From: JABMMZ01 sp964505065
GTDB lineage: Bacteria; Bacteroidota; Bacteroidia; NS11-12g; UBA955
Direction: 5' to 3'
Length of the DNA: 33,081 bases
NCBI GenBank assembly: GCA_964505065.1
Contig: CAZDGF010000040.1
Span: 1 to 33,081, forward strand
Shown here: positions 7,496-16,202 of the stretch, one piece after another
How positions within the stretch are numbered: the stretch's first letter is position 1
How the letters are laid out: every line of letters starts with the position of its first letter
The notes under the pieces: model-generated
What the model saw: the letters and a program-made list of their open reading frames with translations, nothing else
What the model was told of the DNA's origin: nothing
Database searches by the model: none
Position numbers and translations under genes: made by a program

Positions 7496-7556
7496 TGTCA
7501 TTTCGAGTAATCCCGCACGTGCGGGAGGCTCTGCATTTTTGTATCGAGAAATTATT
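7496..7556. repeat. Palindromic intergenic repeat with CCCGCACGTGCGGG core, inverted copy
   Basis: ATCCCGCACGTGCGGGAGGC (7510-7529) is the exact reverse complement of 6333-6352. The flanks ATTTCGAG and ATCGAGAAAT form a looser outer inverted repeat. It sits upstream of ddl. The rest of the gap up to 7661 is AT-rich with no gene seen. Confidence 0.7.
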
Positions 7557-7661
7557 TAATTGTTATATTGTTTGCAGACGTAAATATTAATGTATGTTTA
7601 TTTGTTTTCCAATTTTAGTATTACTATACTTAAGGGGAAAAAATTCTTCATTCTTAAATCT

Positions 7662-8297
7662 TCATTCTTCGTTAGTATTATTATCTCCCCCAGTAACACC
7701 ACCCGATACTATCATTTTAAACACATCGGTAGAATTAGCATCAAGAGGTTTTATTTTTTCGTTTTTTACCAAATATAAATCGCCCATAAAGCCATAAGAT
7801 TTTGGAAAATAAACACCACTCATGCCTTCAAGTTTTAAGTTGCTTAAATCATTTAAGGTTATAAAACCAATTTTGTAAATACCTTCGCCATTCATTTCTA
7901 CTATTACAGGCGAGTTGAATTTCTTTTTTTCGCCAACAAATGCTTCCATAATATCTTTTACAGATGAGTATAAAAACTTAATGCCAGGAGTTTTTTCAAG
8001 CCAATCGTCAAACCAATCTAAAAAAGGTTTTGCAATATAGCTTGAGCCTAACCAACCAATAAACAAAAGAGTAGAAATAATAATTAAAACACCTAATCCA
8101 GGGATATGGTCTTTGCCATAATACCAGCAATCTACTACTTTTTCATTCCCTAAAAAACCATCTAAAATATTGAAAACCCATATAATAATACCTATTGTTG
8201 CCGCCAATGGAATAGCTATAAGTAGTCCCTTTAAAAAATAATTTAAAAAGCGTTTCCCTAAATTTTTTCTTCTTGTTTGTGCGTTAAATTTGTTCAT
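7662..8297 (-). CDS. DUF502 family inner-membrane protein
   Basis: This 211-residue integral membrane protein belongs to the DUF502 family. Two long hydrophobic segments lie at about residues 20-45 and 67-92. They are followed by the family motif KTPGIKFLYSSVKDIMEAF and a C-terminal soluble domain (VIVEMNGEGIYKIGFIT, GVYFPKSYGFMGDLYLV). The biochemical role of the family is unknown. The start overlaps the end of purD by 14 bases, so the two are almost certainly cotranscribed and translationally coupled. The C-terminus is Asn/Glu-rich and unremarkable. Confidence 0.87.
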   Translation of the reverse strand: MNKFNAQTRRKNLGKRFLNYFLKGLLIAIPLAATIGIIIWVFNILDGFLGNEKVVDCWYYGKDHIPGLGVLIIISTLLFIGWLGSSYIAKPFLDWFDDWLEKTPGIKFLYSSVKDIMEAFVGEKKKFNSPVIVEMNGEGIYKIGFITLNDLSNLKLEGMSGVYFPKSYGFMGDLYLVKNEKIKPLDANSTDVFKMIVSGGVTGGDNNTNEE

Positions 8298-9573
8298 TTA
8301 GTTGGGTTAAATCTTTGCCTATATCTTTTCTGTAATATTTACCCTCGTAGTTTATTTTTTCTGCATTGGTAAACGATGTATTTACTGCTTCTACAATACT
8401 ATTGCCTATACTTGTAATGGCTATAACTCTGCCACCATTGGTTATAGTTTTATTGTCTTTAATTGTTGTACCTGCATGGTAGCAAAAGCTATTTTCTACT
8501 GTGTCTAACCCTGAAATTTCAAAGCCTTTTTCTATAGTTTCAGGATAGCCTTTAGATACTAAAAATACTGTTGCTGCTGTTTGAGGATTGATGTCTAATG
8601 CAATGGTATGCAACTGTACTTTACAAGTAGCTGTAAATAATTCTAAACAATCATTTTTTATGCGGGGAAATACTACTTCTGTTTCTGGGTCGCCCATGCG
8701 GCAATTGTACTCTATAACATAAGGCTCACCATTGCAATTCATTAAACCAATAAAAATAAAACCACAATAGGGTATATTGTCTTTTTTTAGTCCTTCGATA
8801 GTAGGTTTTATTATGGTTTCTTCTACTTTGTTTAACAAAGCAGTATTGGCAAAAGGTACTGGAGAAATAGCACCCATGCCGCCTGTATTTAAGCCTTTAT
8901 CGCCTTCGCCTATGCGTTTGTAATCTTTGGCTTCAGGTAATATTTTATAGCTTTTGCCATCTGTAAGCACAAAGCAGCTCATTTCTATGCCGTGTAAGTA
9001 TTCTTCTATTACTACATTGCTACTTGCATTGCCAAATTGCCCATTTAGCATGGTTTCAAGGCTATTTTGCGCTTCTGTTAAATCTTCAATAATCAATACG
9101 CCTTTACCAGCAGCCAAGCCATCGGCTTTTAGCACATAAGGATTTTTTAATGTAGAAAGAAAAGCTTTGCCTTGTGCTAATGTTTCTTTGTTAAATGTTT
9201 GATAAGCGGCTGTGGGTATGCCATGGCGTTGCATAAAGGCTTTAGAAAAATCTTTGCTACCTTCTAATGTTGAGCCTAATTTAGCAGGACCAAGTATAAG
9301 CGTGTGTTTTAGCTTTTCGTTTTGTAAAAAGTAATCAACTATGCCCAATACTAAAGATTCTTCGCCTGCTGGTATTAACATATCAACACTGTTATCGATA
9401 CAAAATTTAGCAATGCCTTCAAAATTGCTAACGGCTAATTCAATATTTTTACCACATTGGGCAGTGCCAGCGTTTCCTGGGGCAATGTAAAGGTTGGAGC
9501 AATGTTTACTTTCTTTTATTTTTTGCGCAAATAAGTGTTCTCGTCCGCCATTGCCAAGTATCAAAATATTCAT
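8284..9573 (-). CDS. purD: Phosphoribosylamine--glycine ligase (GAR synthetase)
   Basis: The enzyme carries out the second step of de novo purine synthesis, joining glycine to 5-phosphoribosylamine with ATP. The 429-residue length is typical. The N-terminal domain begins MNILILGNGGREHLFAQKI. GPAKLGSTLEGSKDFSKAFM, PYVLKADGLAAGKGVLI (ATP-grasp loop) and YNCRMGDPETEVVFPRI (metal-binding end) are all intact. It is the first gene of a two-gene operon with the DUF502 gene. A -7 element ends 5 bases before the ATG, so the mRNA is probably leaderless. Confidence 0.97.
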   Translation of the reverse strand: MNILILGNGGREHLFAQKIKESKHCSNLYIAPGNAGTAQCGKNIELAVSNFEGIAKFCIDNSVDMLIPAGEESLVLGIVDYFLQNEKLKHTLILGPAKLGSTLEGSKDFSKAFMQRHGIPTAAYQTFNKETLAQGKAFLSTLKNPYVLKADGLAAGKGVLIIEDLTEAQNSLETMLNGQFGNASSNVVIEEYLHGIEMSCFVLTDGKSYKILPEAKDYKRIGEGDKGLNTGGMGAISPVPFANTALLNKVEETIIKPTIEGLKKDNIPYCGFIFIGLMNCNGEPYVIEYNCRMGDPETEVVFPRIKNDCLELFTATCKVQLHTIALDINPQTAATVFLVSKGYPETIEKGFEISGLDTVENSFCYHAGTTIKDNKTITNGGRVIAITSIGNSIVEAVNTSFTNAEKINYEGKYYRKDIGKDLTQLNEQI

Positions 9574-9578
9574 TGGGG

Positions 9579-9586
9579 CAAAGGTA
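9579..9586 (-). promoter_or_regulatory. -7 promoter element of purD
   Basis: TACCTTTG on the minus strand with 5 bases to the purD ATG; a leaderless transcript is expected. Confidence 0.55.
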
Positions 9587-9627
9587 GTTAATGAAGTATA
9601 AACTTAAATGAAAATTATTTTTTTAAA

Positions 9628-10353
9628 CTATAAAGTAAAAGCTAATTTAAAATCTATACAACTGAAACCTCCAAAAATACCATATTCTAAAACTTTTTTC
9701 TTACCATTCATATCCGTTACCTCATACCTATCTTTGAATAAATATTGCTTACCTCCAAAAACATTAAAAGCATTTATTCTGAAAGCTAATTTAGACGAAA
9801 TTTCAAATGTAGTTTGTAAGCCTATTAAAAAATTAGCTCTGCTGTAAGTAGGTTGGCTTCCTACAAAAGTAAACGTATAATTATTGTCAGCAGTTTTACC
9901 TTCTGATAATAATGTTTGGTCAATAAATTGAAATGAATATGTTGCACCAATATTTGCATCTAATTTTATTTTTTTATATTTATAAAATTGGTAATTTACT
10001 TTAGGAATTAATACAGGCACTCTTTCGAATGAACCTGTAGTTATTTCATCATATATATTAGGATTGGTGGGATTAATATTGGTTTTATGACTTTTTGCAT
10101 ACCTTATATAAGTAATATCTAAACTCAACTCAAAGGGTATTTTTTTAAGTCTTTGAGCAATAAAAACACCTGGAATAACAGGATAAGATTTATCTACTTC
10201 TTCAATACTCAATTCCTCTATTAATACTTTTGTTCTATGGTTTTGAAAATTCATACCAAAACCAAAAGTAAATTGGGCTATACTACTTTTTGCAAAAAAT
10301 AAAGAAAGCAAGAGAAAAAATATTTTTCTCTTGCTAAAAATGAAGTTTATCAT
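9628..10353 (-). CDS. Outer-membrane beta-barrel-like protein
   Basis: This secreted 241-residue protein has a clear signal peptide (RKIFFLLLSLFFAKSSIAQ, cleavage after AQ or just before it). The mature chain alternates polar and hydrophobic residues as in small outer-membrane barrels (FTFGFGMNF, FELSLDITYIRYA, LDANIGATYSF, FLIGLQTTFEIS, FRINAFNVFG) and ends in FKLAFTL. The ATG at 10353 is preferred to the TTG one codon upstream. A -7 element lies 22 bases before it. No specific family was recognised; a porin or OmpA/OprF-type small barrel is the structural guess. It is separated from the WG/thioredoxin gene by a palindromic repeat. Confidence 0.65.
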   Translation of the reverse strand: MINFIFSKRKIFFLLLSLFFAKSSIAQFTFGFGMNFQNHRTKVLIEELSIEEVDKSYPVIPGVFIAQRLKKIPFELSLDITYIRYAKSHKTNINPTNPNIYDEITTGSFERVPVLIPKVNYQFYKYKKIKLDANIGATYSFQFIDQTLLSEGKTADNNYTFTFVGSQPTYSRANFLIGLQTTFEISSKLAFRINAFNVFGGKQYLFKDRYEVTDMNGKKKVLEYGIFGGFSCIDFKLAFTL

Positions 10354-10375
10354 CAATATAATTTTAAAATTTTCA

Positions 10376-10383
10376 CAAATTTA
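10376..10383 (-). promoter_or_regulatory. -7 promoter element of the barrel gene
   Basis: TAAATTTG on the minus strand, 22 bases upstream of the ATG at 10353. Confidence 0.45.
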
Positions 10384-10417
10384 AATGAAATCAAAATATT
10401 TTTAATATTATGTTTTT

Positions 10418-10500
10418 AAGCCGTTGAGGTTATTATCAACCACGAAATTAAGTATTTTGCTCGAAACTTATTAGCATGTTGGAGATAACACCAACACGGG
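10418..10500 (+). repeat. GTTGG/CCAAC palindromic repeat, copy i
   Basis: It opens with GCCGTTGAGG and a GTTGA/TCAAC hairpin (10423-10440), continues with TTGCTCGAAACTTATTAGCA, and ends with TGTTGG-AGATAACA-CCAACA (10477-10496). The same series recurs in the same orientation at 12330-12550, on the other side of the WG/thioredoxin gene. Confidence 0.75.
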
Positions 10501-10528
10501 AAAAGGTAGTTAATGAATAATTAAAATT

Positions 10529-12217
10529 TTACTTTAACAAATTAACAATTTGTTCTACATTTATTTTTTTATAAATAATTTTCTTTTTTTCATCTAGTAA
10601 AAACAAATTTGGAACGGCATCAATATTTAATTTTTGAGAAAATGATAGTCCTATATCAACTGTATTAATCCATTCCATACCATAGCTAACAATTAATTGT
10701 TCGCATTTATCTTTGGCATTTTCATCTAAAGAAATACCTATAATTTCTACACCTAATTTTTTCAATTCCTCATAATTTGACACCAATTCTTTTATTTGTT
10801 TTTCACAATATGGACACTCGTTTTTCCAAAAAAACAATAACGTATATTTTGATTTAACACTTTGTAATTTAAAGTAATTTGAATTGGTTTGCGGCAATAA
10901 TTTTAGCGATACATCGGATACAATTTCACCACATAAAGAGGGCTTATGTTTAATGCCATATTCGCAAATATCTTTTTTATTTTGAGCACCTACCCAATAT
11001 CCTCCCCCATATGGTGCATCAGTATTGCAAATGTAGTTTTTAGCCACATGTATTGGAATGGCATCAAAGCATACATATTGAGAATTCAAGAACTTTGCAT
11101 ATAAATAGTTTGTAAATTCTTTATAAGCTATTTTATTATTAGCTGCTTCGCTCATCAAGTTGTCTATTGAGGCTATCATGCCTAAATAATTTTTATCTCT
11201 ACTTAAATAATTATCTATCAATTTTAAATTGGCAGAATCGGAAACATTTTCTTTAAAATTAATTAAATTAAAAGCAGCTTCATCATTTTTACTCAAAAAG
11301 GTTAATGTATTTCTTGGTTTAATGGTTTTAGAAACAGTAATTTCTTGTCCCATAATATCAATTTCAAGTTTTGTATCGTTCAATTTTACTTTTGCTTTTT
11401 CTTCATAAAAATTTTCGGCTTCATCGTATTTACAATCAATTATTTCTTTGCCTTTTTCATCAATATAGCCATATTTTGCATTTCTTCTTACTTTAGCTCT
11501 ATTGCCAAACATTCTAAAAATATTTTCATACTCATTGCTACTTATTGAATATCCTTTACTATTTACTAATATCCATTTGCTATTTTTTTTATAACTTATT
11601 ATGTTATTAGAAATAGCGAAAATATTATCATATTTCATTTCGAAAATTATTTTATCTGTAGTATCTACTAATCCATACTTTTCATCAATTCTTACTTTAA
11701 AATAGCCAAAACCTTTATCATCTATTGAAACATATTTTGGTTTTATAATTTCTTTATATGTATAATTATCTATTACACCATACATTAATGTTGTTTTTCC
11801 ACTCGAAACCTCAACAGATTTGGCTAAAGAAACAATAGAATATTGCGAAAAAATACTCATATCTACTGGTTCATAATATTTAGGCTCAATAACTAATTTT
11901 CCTTCGGTATCTATAACTCCCCATTTTCCATTGAGCTGAATATCAATGGCGGAAGAAAAAAGTTTAATTGGCTTGATAGCATCATAAATTGGTTCAATTA
12001 TTAATATTCCTTTTGAATTTATAATGCCATATTTACCATCTAATTGGCATGTTGTAACCCCAATTTCAAAATCATCAATATAGTCATATTTTGCCTTTGT
12101 TATAATATTTCCTGCACTGTCTTTAATGCCATATTTATCGTTTTTTATAAAAACTGTTTGTGAGTATAAATTAGATATTAAAATACATACGAAGGAAAGT
12201 AAAAGTGTTTTTTTCAT
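10529..12217 (-). CDS. WG-repeat protein fused to a thioredoxin-like domain
   Basis: This 562-residue exported protein has a signal peptide ending near SNLYSQ (residue 20). Residues about 25-290 carry seven or more WG-type beta repeats (DKYGIKDSAGNII, GKYGIINSKGILIIEPIYD, GKWGVIDTEGKLVIEPKY, EKYGLVDTTDKIIFEMKYD, AKYGYIDEKGKEIIDCKYD). A linker rich in Asn/Lys follows, with a DUF5106-like stretch. A thioredoxin/TlpA fold occupies about 450-562, with the redox motif Cys468-Pro-Tyr-Cys471 and the cis-Pro536 in AVPN. The C-terminal domain is expected to reduce or exchange disulfides in the periplasm or at the outer membrane; the repeats probably bind a partner. WG repeats and redoxins are common separately in Bacteroidota, but this fusion is unusual. 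It has its own -7 element and is flanked by related palindromic repeats. Confidence 0.85.
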   Translation of the reverse strand: MKKTLLLSFVCILISNLYSQTVFIKNDKYGIKDSAGNIITKAKYDYIDDFEIGVTTCQLDGKYGIINSKGILIIEPIYDAIKPIKLFSSAIDIQLNGKWGVIDTEGKLVIEPKYYEPVDMSIFSQYSIVSLAKSVEVSSGKTTLMYGVIDNYTYKEIIKPKYVSIDDKGFGYFKVRIDEKYGLVDTTDKIIFEMKYDNIFAISNNIISYKKNSKWILVNSKGYSISSNEYENIFRMFGNRAKVRRNAKYGYIDEKGKEIIDCKYDEAENFYEEKAKVKLNDTKLEIDIMGQEITVSKTIKPRNTLTFLSKNDEAAFNLINFKENVSDSANLKLIDNYLSRDKNYLGMIASIDNLMSEAANNKIAYKEFTNYLYAKFLNSQYVCFDAIPIHVAKNYICNTDAPYGGGYWVGAQNKKDICEYGIKHKPSLCGEIVSDVSLKLLPQTNSNYFKLQSVKSKYTLLFFWKNECPYCEKQIKELVSNYEELKKLGVEIIGISLDENAKDKCEQLIVSYGMEWINTVDIGLSFSQKLNIDAVPNLFLLDEKKKIIYKKINVEQIVNLLK

Positions 12218-12228
12218 GGTTTAGTGAG

Positions 12229-12236
12229 CAAAAGTA
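12229..12236 (-). promoter_or_regulatory. -7 promoter element of the WG/thioredoxin gene
   Basis: TACTTTTG on the minus strand, 11 bases before the ATG. Confidence 0.5.
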
Positions 12237-12329
12237 ATGTTTAATTATACAACTCCTTACATTCGTTTTTAAAGATTTATTATGTTTGAGTTAAAAAAAT
12301 AAATACAATTACTATTTTTTAGTATTTTG

Positions 12330-12553
12330 AGCCGTTGAGGGTGTTATTACCCACAAAAGTAAGTAAGATTCTTATTTTCATTTCTATATGTTATTTTTAT
12401 AAAGAATGTTGCTCGAAACATATTTGCGTGTTGGAGATAAAACCAACACTGGCAAAGTTCCAATTAATTCTTATTTTCATTTCTTTATATTATTTTTAAA
12501 ACGAATGTTGATAGAAACTTATTAGCGTGTTGGTGATAACACCAACCAGGCAA
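12330..12553 (+). repeat. GTTGG/CCAAC palindromic repeats, copies ii and iii, with 99-bp direct repeat
   Basis: GCCGTTGAGG at 12331 starts copy ii. Hairpins GTGTTGG (12428-12434) / CCAACAC (12443-12449) and GTTGGTG-ATAA-CACCAAC (12529-12546) end copies ii and iii. ATTCTTATTTTCATTTCT begins at 12368 and again at 12467, giving two direct units of 99 and about 87 bases. The rest of the 12218-12662 gap is A/T-rich with no gene seen. Confidence 0.75.
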
Positions 12554-12662
12554 AATGAATAATGAATAATTGATTTTTAAAACTGATTATTATAATAAAA
12601 AAAAATTAAAATTCAAACAAAGTCAGCATTTGGCAGCTTTTTGTAAAAATAAATGTATTACT

Positions 12663-13445
12663 TTAAAAAGTTTTTAAAACTACATATGTATTGTTGCCCC
12701 AAGCCAAACCAGTACTTCTCATTTTACTATCATAAAACAAAATATTATCACGCTTAACTTTATAATCAAATCGTGTCATTTCTATAAAACTATTTTGTAT
12801 CCAAATTTGAAAACCAAATTTGAATTTACCTATTTTACATTCAAAACCTGAGGATATATAAGGTAACATTGTAAATTTTCTCGATTTTTCAAATATTATA
12901 TTTCTTTTTACAATTTCATAATTAAAAGGATAAATATCATAAAATTCATTATCTCTATTTAAATTTACTTCAACTAACAATCTTACTCCAAGTTCAATAT
13001 TTAAATTAAAATTCCTTTTGGTATTACTGCTTTTTTTTAAACCAAGTGAATAAGCAGTGTATCTATTTATAAATGTTTTTCTACTTCTCATACCACTTAT
13101 TTGTGAAACTTGAGCAGAATCTTTTGGAACATAAAATTGAAATTGCCCAGAAGTGCTTAAAGACATTCCTCCAATATGAGTTGTCAAAAATACTTTTGGT
13201 TGTTTTAAAGTTAATAATCTTTGCATTTTTATCCCAATACCTCCGGCATTAAATCTTGGGGGCGATGAAAAACCGTCTTTTTTAACATATAATTTACTGT
13301 AAGACAAAGAAAGTGAATGAAAAATAGAAGTTTCAATTGGTTTGTTGTATTTTTTTTGAGAAAAAATAAATATTGGATTAAAAACAAAAATAAGAAACAA
13401 TGAGTTTCTTATTTTTGAAAAAATTATTTTATTACATTCTACCAT
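12663..13445 (-). CDS. Hypothetical secreted protein, beta-barrel-like
   Basis: The product is 260 residues with a signal peptide (LFLIFVFNPIFIFSQ), after an N-terminal basic stretch. The mature part has amphipathic strands (IGIKMQRLLTL, VFLTTHIGGMSLS, YTAYSLGLKK, NLNIELGVRLLVEVNLN, FKFGFQIWIQNSFIE) and ends in TYVVLKTF with a terminal Phe, as outer-membrane barrels often do. The start overlaps the end of the upstream lipoprotein gene by 7 bases, so the two form one transcription unit and may act together at the outer membrane. No family was recognised. Confidence 0.6.
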   Translation of the reverse strand: MVECNKIIFSKIRNSLFLIFVFNPIFIFSQKKYNKPIETSIFHSLSLSYSKLYVKKDGFSSPPRFNAGGIGIKMQRLLTLKQPKVFLTTHIGGMSLSTSGQFQFYVPKDSAQVSQISGMRSRKTFINRYTAYSLGLKKSSNTKRNFNLNIELGVRLLVEVNLNRDNEFYDIYPFNYEIVKRNIIFEKSRKFTMLPYISSGFECKIGKFKFGFQIWIQNSFIEMTRFDYKVKRDNILFYDSKMRSTGLAWGNNTYVVLKTF

Positions 13446-14542
13446 GAAATGTGAGGATTTTCTGCTACTTGCATTAATCTAGAATAGATTGTTTTTGGGA
13501 TATATCCATCCATTCTAGTCATGTAAAAATAGCCTGTACTTTTTAATCTAGTGAGTTTAGAACCTTCTCTATAAATTATTTCTTTAACTTTGGTACTAGA
13601 ATATGTTCTATTTGGAATACAAGTTGAACTTTTCCCTCCATAGTTATCACAACGCTTTTTCCATTGAGAATTTCCACTAAAGCAAGCTTCCCCGTTAGAA
13701 GTTTTCCAACCCCCATTTTCTCCTGTTTTTTTATAGTGTTTTACCTTGTACATCAAAGCATAACTAACACCAGAACTTCTGTATTTTAAATCGTATTCAT
13801 ACTTGTATTGAATAGTGCTATTATTCATATCCGTATAAATATTGTTATCATCATCTGGGTCTGGGTTAATTCCATCTTCTGTACATTTAGTAAATATCTT
13901 CTTTAACCATTTTCCTAGTCCTCTTTTATTGTTATTTACTACTTCACTTCCGTTTACCATCTTTAGTTTTCTTGCTTCTTCATAGCCAGCAGGGTGTAAA
14001 ACTTCATTATTCATAGAATATTTAAAAATATACATAGTATCGTTATTTATTTCATTTTTTTGTTTCAATAAAGCTATAGTAGCTGTATTGACAGGATAAA
14101 CTTCATAAATAGAATTATCAGAATGGTCTAATAAAAATGCAGTACTATCTATTCTAATTAAACCATCTATGTTTATTGTAGTTCCTACAGATTCGTCATA
14201 TTCGGGATTTAGTACAATATCTTGATTAAATTGTAAGTTTTCAGCTATTTGATAATGCTTTCTCATAGATGTAAAACCCGCATAGTAGTTTTCCCAAACA
14301 TTTTGGCAAGAGTCATTAAGTGAATCTAATATAATTAAAGTACTTTCAAATGTTGCTACATTTGGAAATTTTAGATAATCACTTTCTTTTGTAATACTTG
14401 GATTATAAGGTATTACTATGCTTTGAGAAAATTTGGAATTTAAAGCGTTATTAATAATAGGATTGTTGCTTACTTTTTTACAAGCAATAATTAGTACAAT
14501 ACTAAAACTAATTATTAAGATAATTTTTTTAAAGTTTTTCAT
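13439..14542 (-). CDS. Hypothetical lipoprotein
   Basis: This 367-residue protein has a signal peptide and a lipobox (IVLIIACKK, Cys21), so it should be a lipoprotein. The body is hydrophilic. A basic patch (KRGLGKWLKKIFTKC) lies near residue 210 and is followed by an acidic, Ca2+-like stretch (NPDPDDDNN). The C-terminal third contains four cysteines (GEACFSG, KKRCDNYGG, STCIPN) that may pair. No enzyme motif was seen and no family was recognised. It is the first gene of a two-gene unit with the barrel-like gene downstream (7-base overlap). The upstream region 14543-14600 is a low-complexity T-rich tract. It could be a surface-exposed partner of the barrel. Confidence 0.65.
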   Translation of the reverse strand: MKNFKKIILIISFSIVLIIACKKVSNNPIINNALNSKFSQSIVIPYNPSITKESDYLKFPNVATFESTLIILDSLNDSCQNVWENYYAGFTSMRKHYQIAENLQFNQDIVLNPEYDESVGTTINIDGLIRIDSTAFLLDHSDNSIYEVYPVNTATIALLKQKNEINNDTMYIFKYSMNNEVLHPAGYEEARKLKMVNGSEVVNNNKRGLGKWLKKIFTKCTEDGINPDPDDDNNIYTDMNNSTIQYKYEYDLKYRSSGVSYALMYKVKHYKKTGENGGWKTSNGEACFSGNSQWKKRCDNYGGKSSTCIPNRTYSSTKVKEIIYREGSKLTRLKSTGYFYMTRMDGYIPKTIYSRLMQVAENPHISW

Positions 14543-14738
14543 TTTGATTTTTTTTGTTTTTTAAATTGTTTTTTAAATTGTTTTTTTTGTTGTACACAAA
14601 TCAACAACTAATCAATTTAACCAATGTATTTTTAAAATTATATTTTGATTACTATTGCTTCGGAGTATTAAGCTAAAAATTATATTTTATACTTTACTTG
14701 TATTTTATTCTTTACTTTGCCTTCGTTTTATTTTTATT

Positions 14739-16181
14739 TTGAGAAAGTTATTCATTAAAAATCTATTCATAATTCAGGGGCTTAATATAATAATTAAACC
14801 CCTGTGGCTATTGGTGGTGGATAGAATAGCGCAAAATGATTTAGGAACTGCTTATAGTGCCTATAATTTGCAACTTACTACATGCCTTTTGTTTAGCATA
14901 GTGTTGGATATTGGTATTCAAAATTTTAACAATACCCAAGTGGCGGCAAATAATGGTTTTTTTAAGCAACATTTTAAGGCTTTTGTAGGTATGAAATGTG
15001 GCTTAAGTTTGCTTTATTTTTTAATTATTGTGGCTATTGGTTTCAATAGTGGGCAAGGTTTTACATTGCTTTTAATATTGGCTTTCAACCAAATATTAAA
15101 TTCTTTTACGCTTTATTTTAGAAGCAATATCAATGGTTTACACCATTTTTTTAAAGACAGTTTCCTTTCCATAAGCGATAAGTTTTTTGCCATTGTTATT
15201 TGTTTGGCTTTTTATTTTTTAAAGCAAATTAATATTTTAAATTTTGCATTAGCACAAACATTTGCAAGTATTATTACGGTATTCATTGCTGGTGTTCTGA
15301 ATATAAAATATTGGAAAAAAATAGAAGTTAACACAACATTAAAACCTGAAAACATTTTACATTTGCTTAAAAAAAGTCTGCCTTATGCTTTGCTTTTTAT
15401 GTTGATGGGCTTTTATACCCGAGCAGATGTGCAAATGATGGATTGGCTGTTGCCCAAAGCCAAAGCATTGGAAAATTCGGGTATTTATGCCCATAGTTTT
15501 AGGTTGTTAGATGCTGCTTGTATGTTTGCTATGCTTTTTTCTGGCTTGCTGCTGCCAATGTTTGCTAAATTAATAGCCGAAAAAAATGACGTAAAACCAT
15601 TGGCAGAGCTTGGCGCAAAGGTTTTGTTGATTATTTCGATAACTGTGGCAATAGCAGCCAATGGTTTCAAAGATGGCATCATGCAAAGTCTTTATAAGTT
15701 TAACGATATTGAGGGTGTAATAGCTTCTGCCAATGTATTTGGCAATATTATGTTGTGTTTTGTGCCTATGTGTATGGTGTATATTTTTGGCACATTGCTT
15801 ACAGCAAAAGGCGATATAAAGATGATGAACATAGCTGCGATAATATCTTTATCTGTAAATGTTATTTTAAACTTAATTTTAATACCAAAATACGAAAGTT
15901 ATGGGGCTTCTATTAGCCAATTAGTTACCCAAATTGTATTTTCTGCCATTTGTATTGTCCGTTGTTTTTATCTGTTTCAATTTAAAATATTAGGGGCTAC
16001 AGTTTTAAAATTTGGTTTATTTATCATTTCATTGTTAGGCATTTTTGTATTGGTAAAAGGTTTTATTTCCGTATGGTTTAGCTTGTTTCTATTTGGTTTG
16101 GGTAGTGTTTTATTGGTATTTTTATTGCGTTTCTTTGATGTGCATAAGTTGAAGGAATTTTACCAAAATAAGACACAATAA
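14739..16181 (+). CDS. Polysaccharide flippase (Wzx/MVF-type)
   Basis: This integral membrane protein with about 12-14 hydrophobic segments is of the MOP-superfamily flippase type that moves lipid-linked polysaccharide units across the inner membrane. The first segment, IIKPLWLLVVDRIAQNDLGTAYSAYN, is the characteristic N-terminal helix, and SFRLLDAACMFAMLFSGLLLPMFA is the usual helix 7-8 region. No ATG exists near the front. The TTG at 14739 gives a normal N-terminus (480 residues). The frame stays open to a TTG at 14655 (508 residues), which would add an extra hydrophobic helix. It lies upstream of a Wzz-type and an O-antigen ligase-like gene, which supports the role. The exact substrate is unknown, and the start is uncertain. 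Confidence 0.8.
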   Translation: MRKLFIKNLFIIQGLNIIIKPLWLLVVDRIAQNDLGTAYSAYNLQLTTCLLFSIVLDIGIQNFNNTQVAANNGFFKQHFKAFVGMKCGLSLLYFLIIVAIGFNSGQGFTLLLILAFNQILNSFTLYFRSNINGLHHFFKDSFLSISDKFFAIVICLAFYFLKQINILNFALAQTFASIITVFIAGVLNIKYWKKIEVNTTLKPENILHLLKKSLPYALLFMLMGFYTRADVQMMDWLLPKAKALENSGIYAHSFRLLDAACMFAMLFSGLLLPMFAKLIAEKNDVKPLAELGAKVLLIISITVAIAANGFKDGIMQSLYKFNDIEGVIASANVFGNIMLCFVPMCMVYIFGTLLTAKGDIKMMNIAAIISLSVNVILNLILIPKYESYGASISQLVTQIVFSAICIVRCFYLFQFKILGATVLKFGLFIISLLGIFVLVKGFISVWFSLFLFGLGSVLLVFLLRFFDVHKLKEFYQNKTQ

Positions 16182-16202
16182 AATACCTTAAAATTCATTG
16201 TA

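Noticed and set aside
14655..14738. Extended N-terminus of the flippase from TTG at 14655
   Set aside because: It would add an extra hydrophobic helix before the conserved first helix; the later TTG fits the family better, though the earlier one cannot be excluded.
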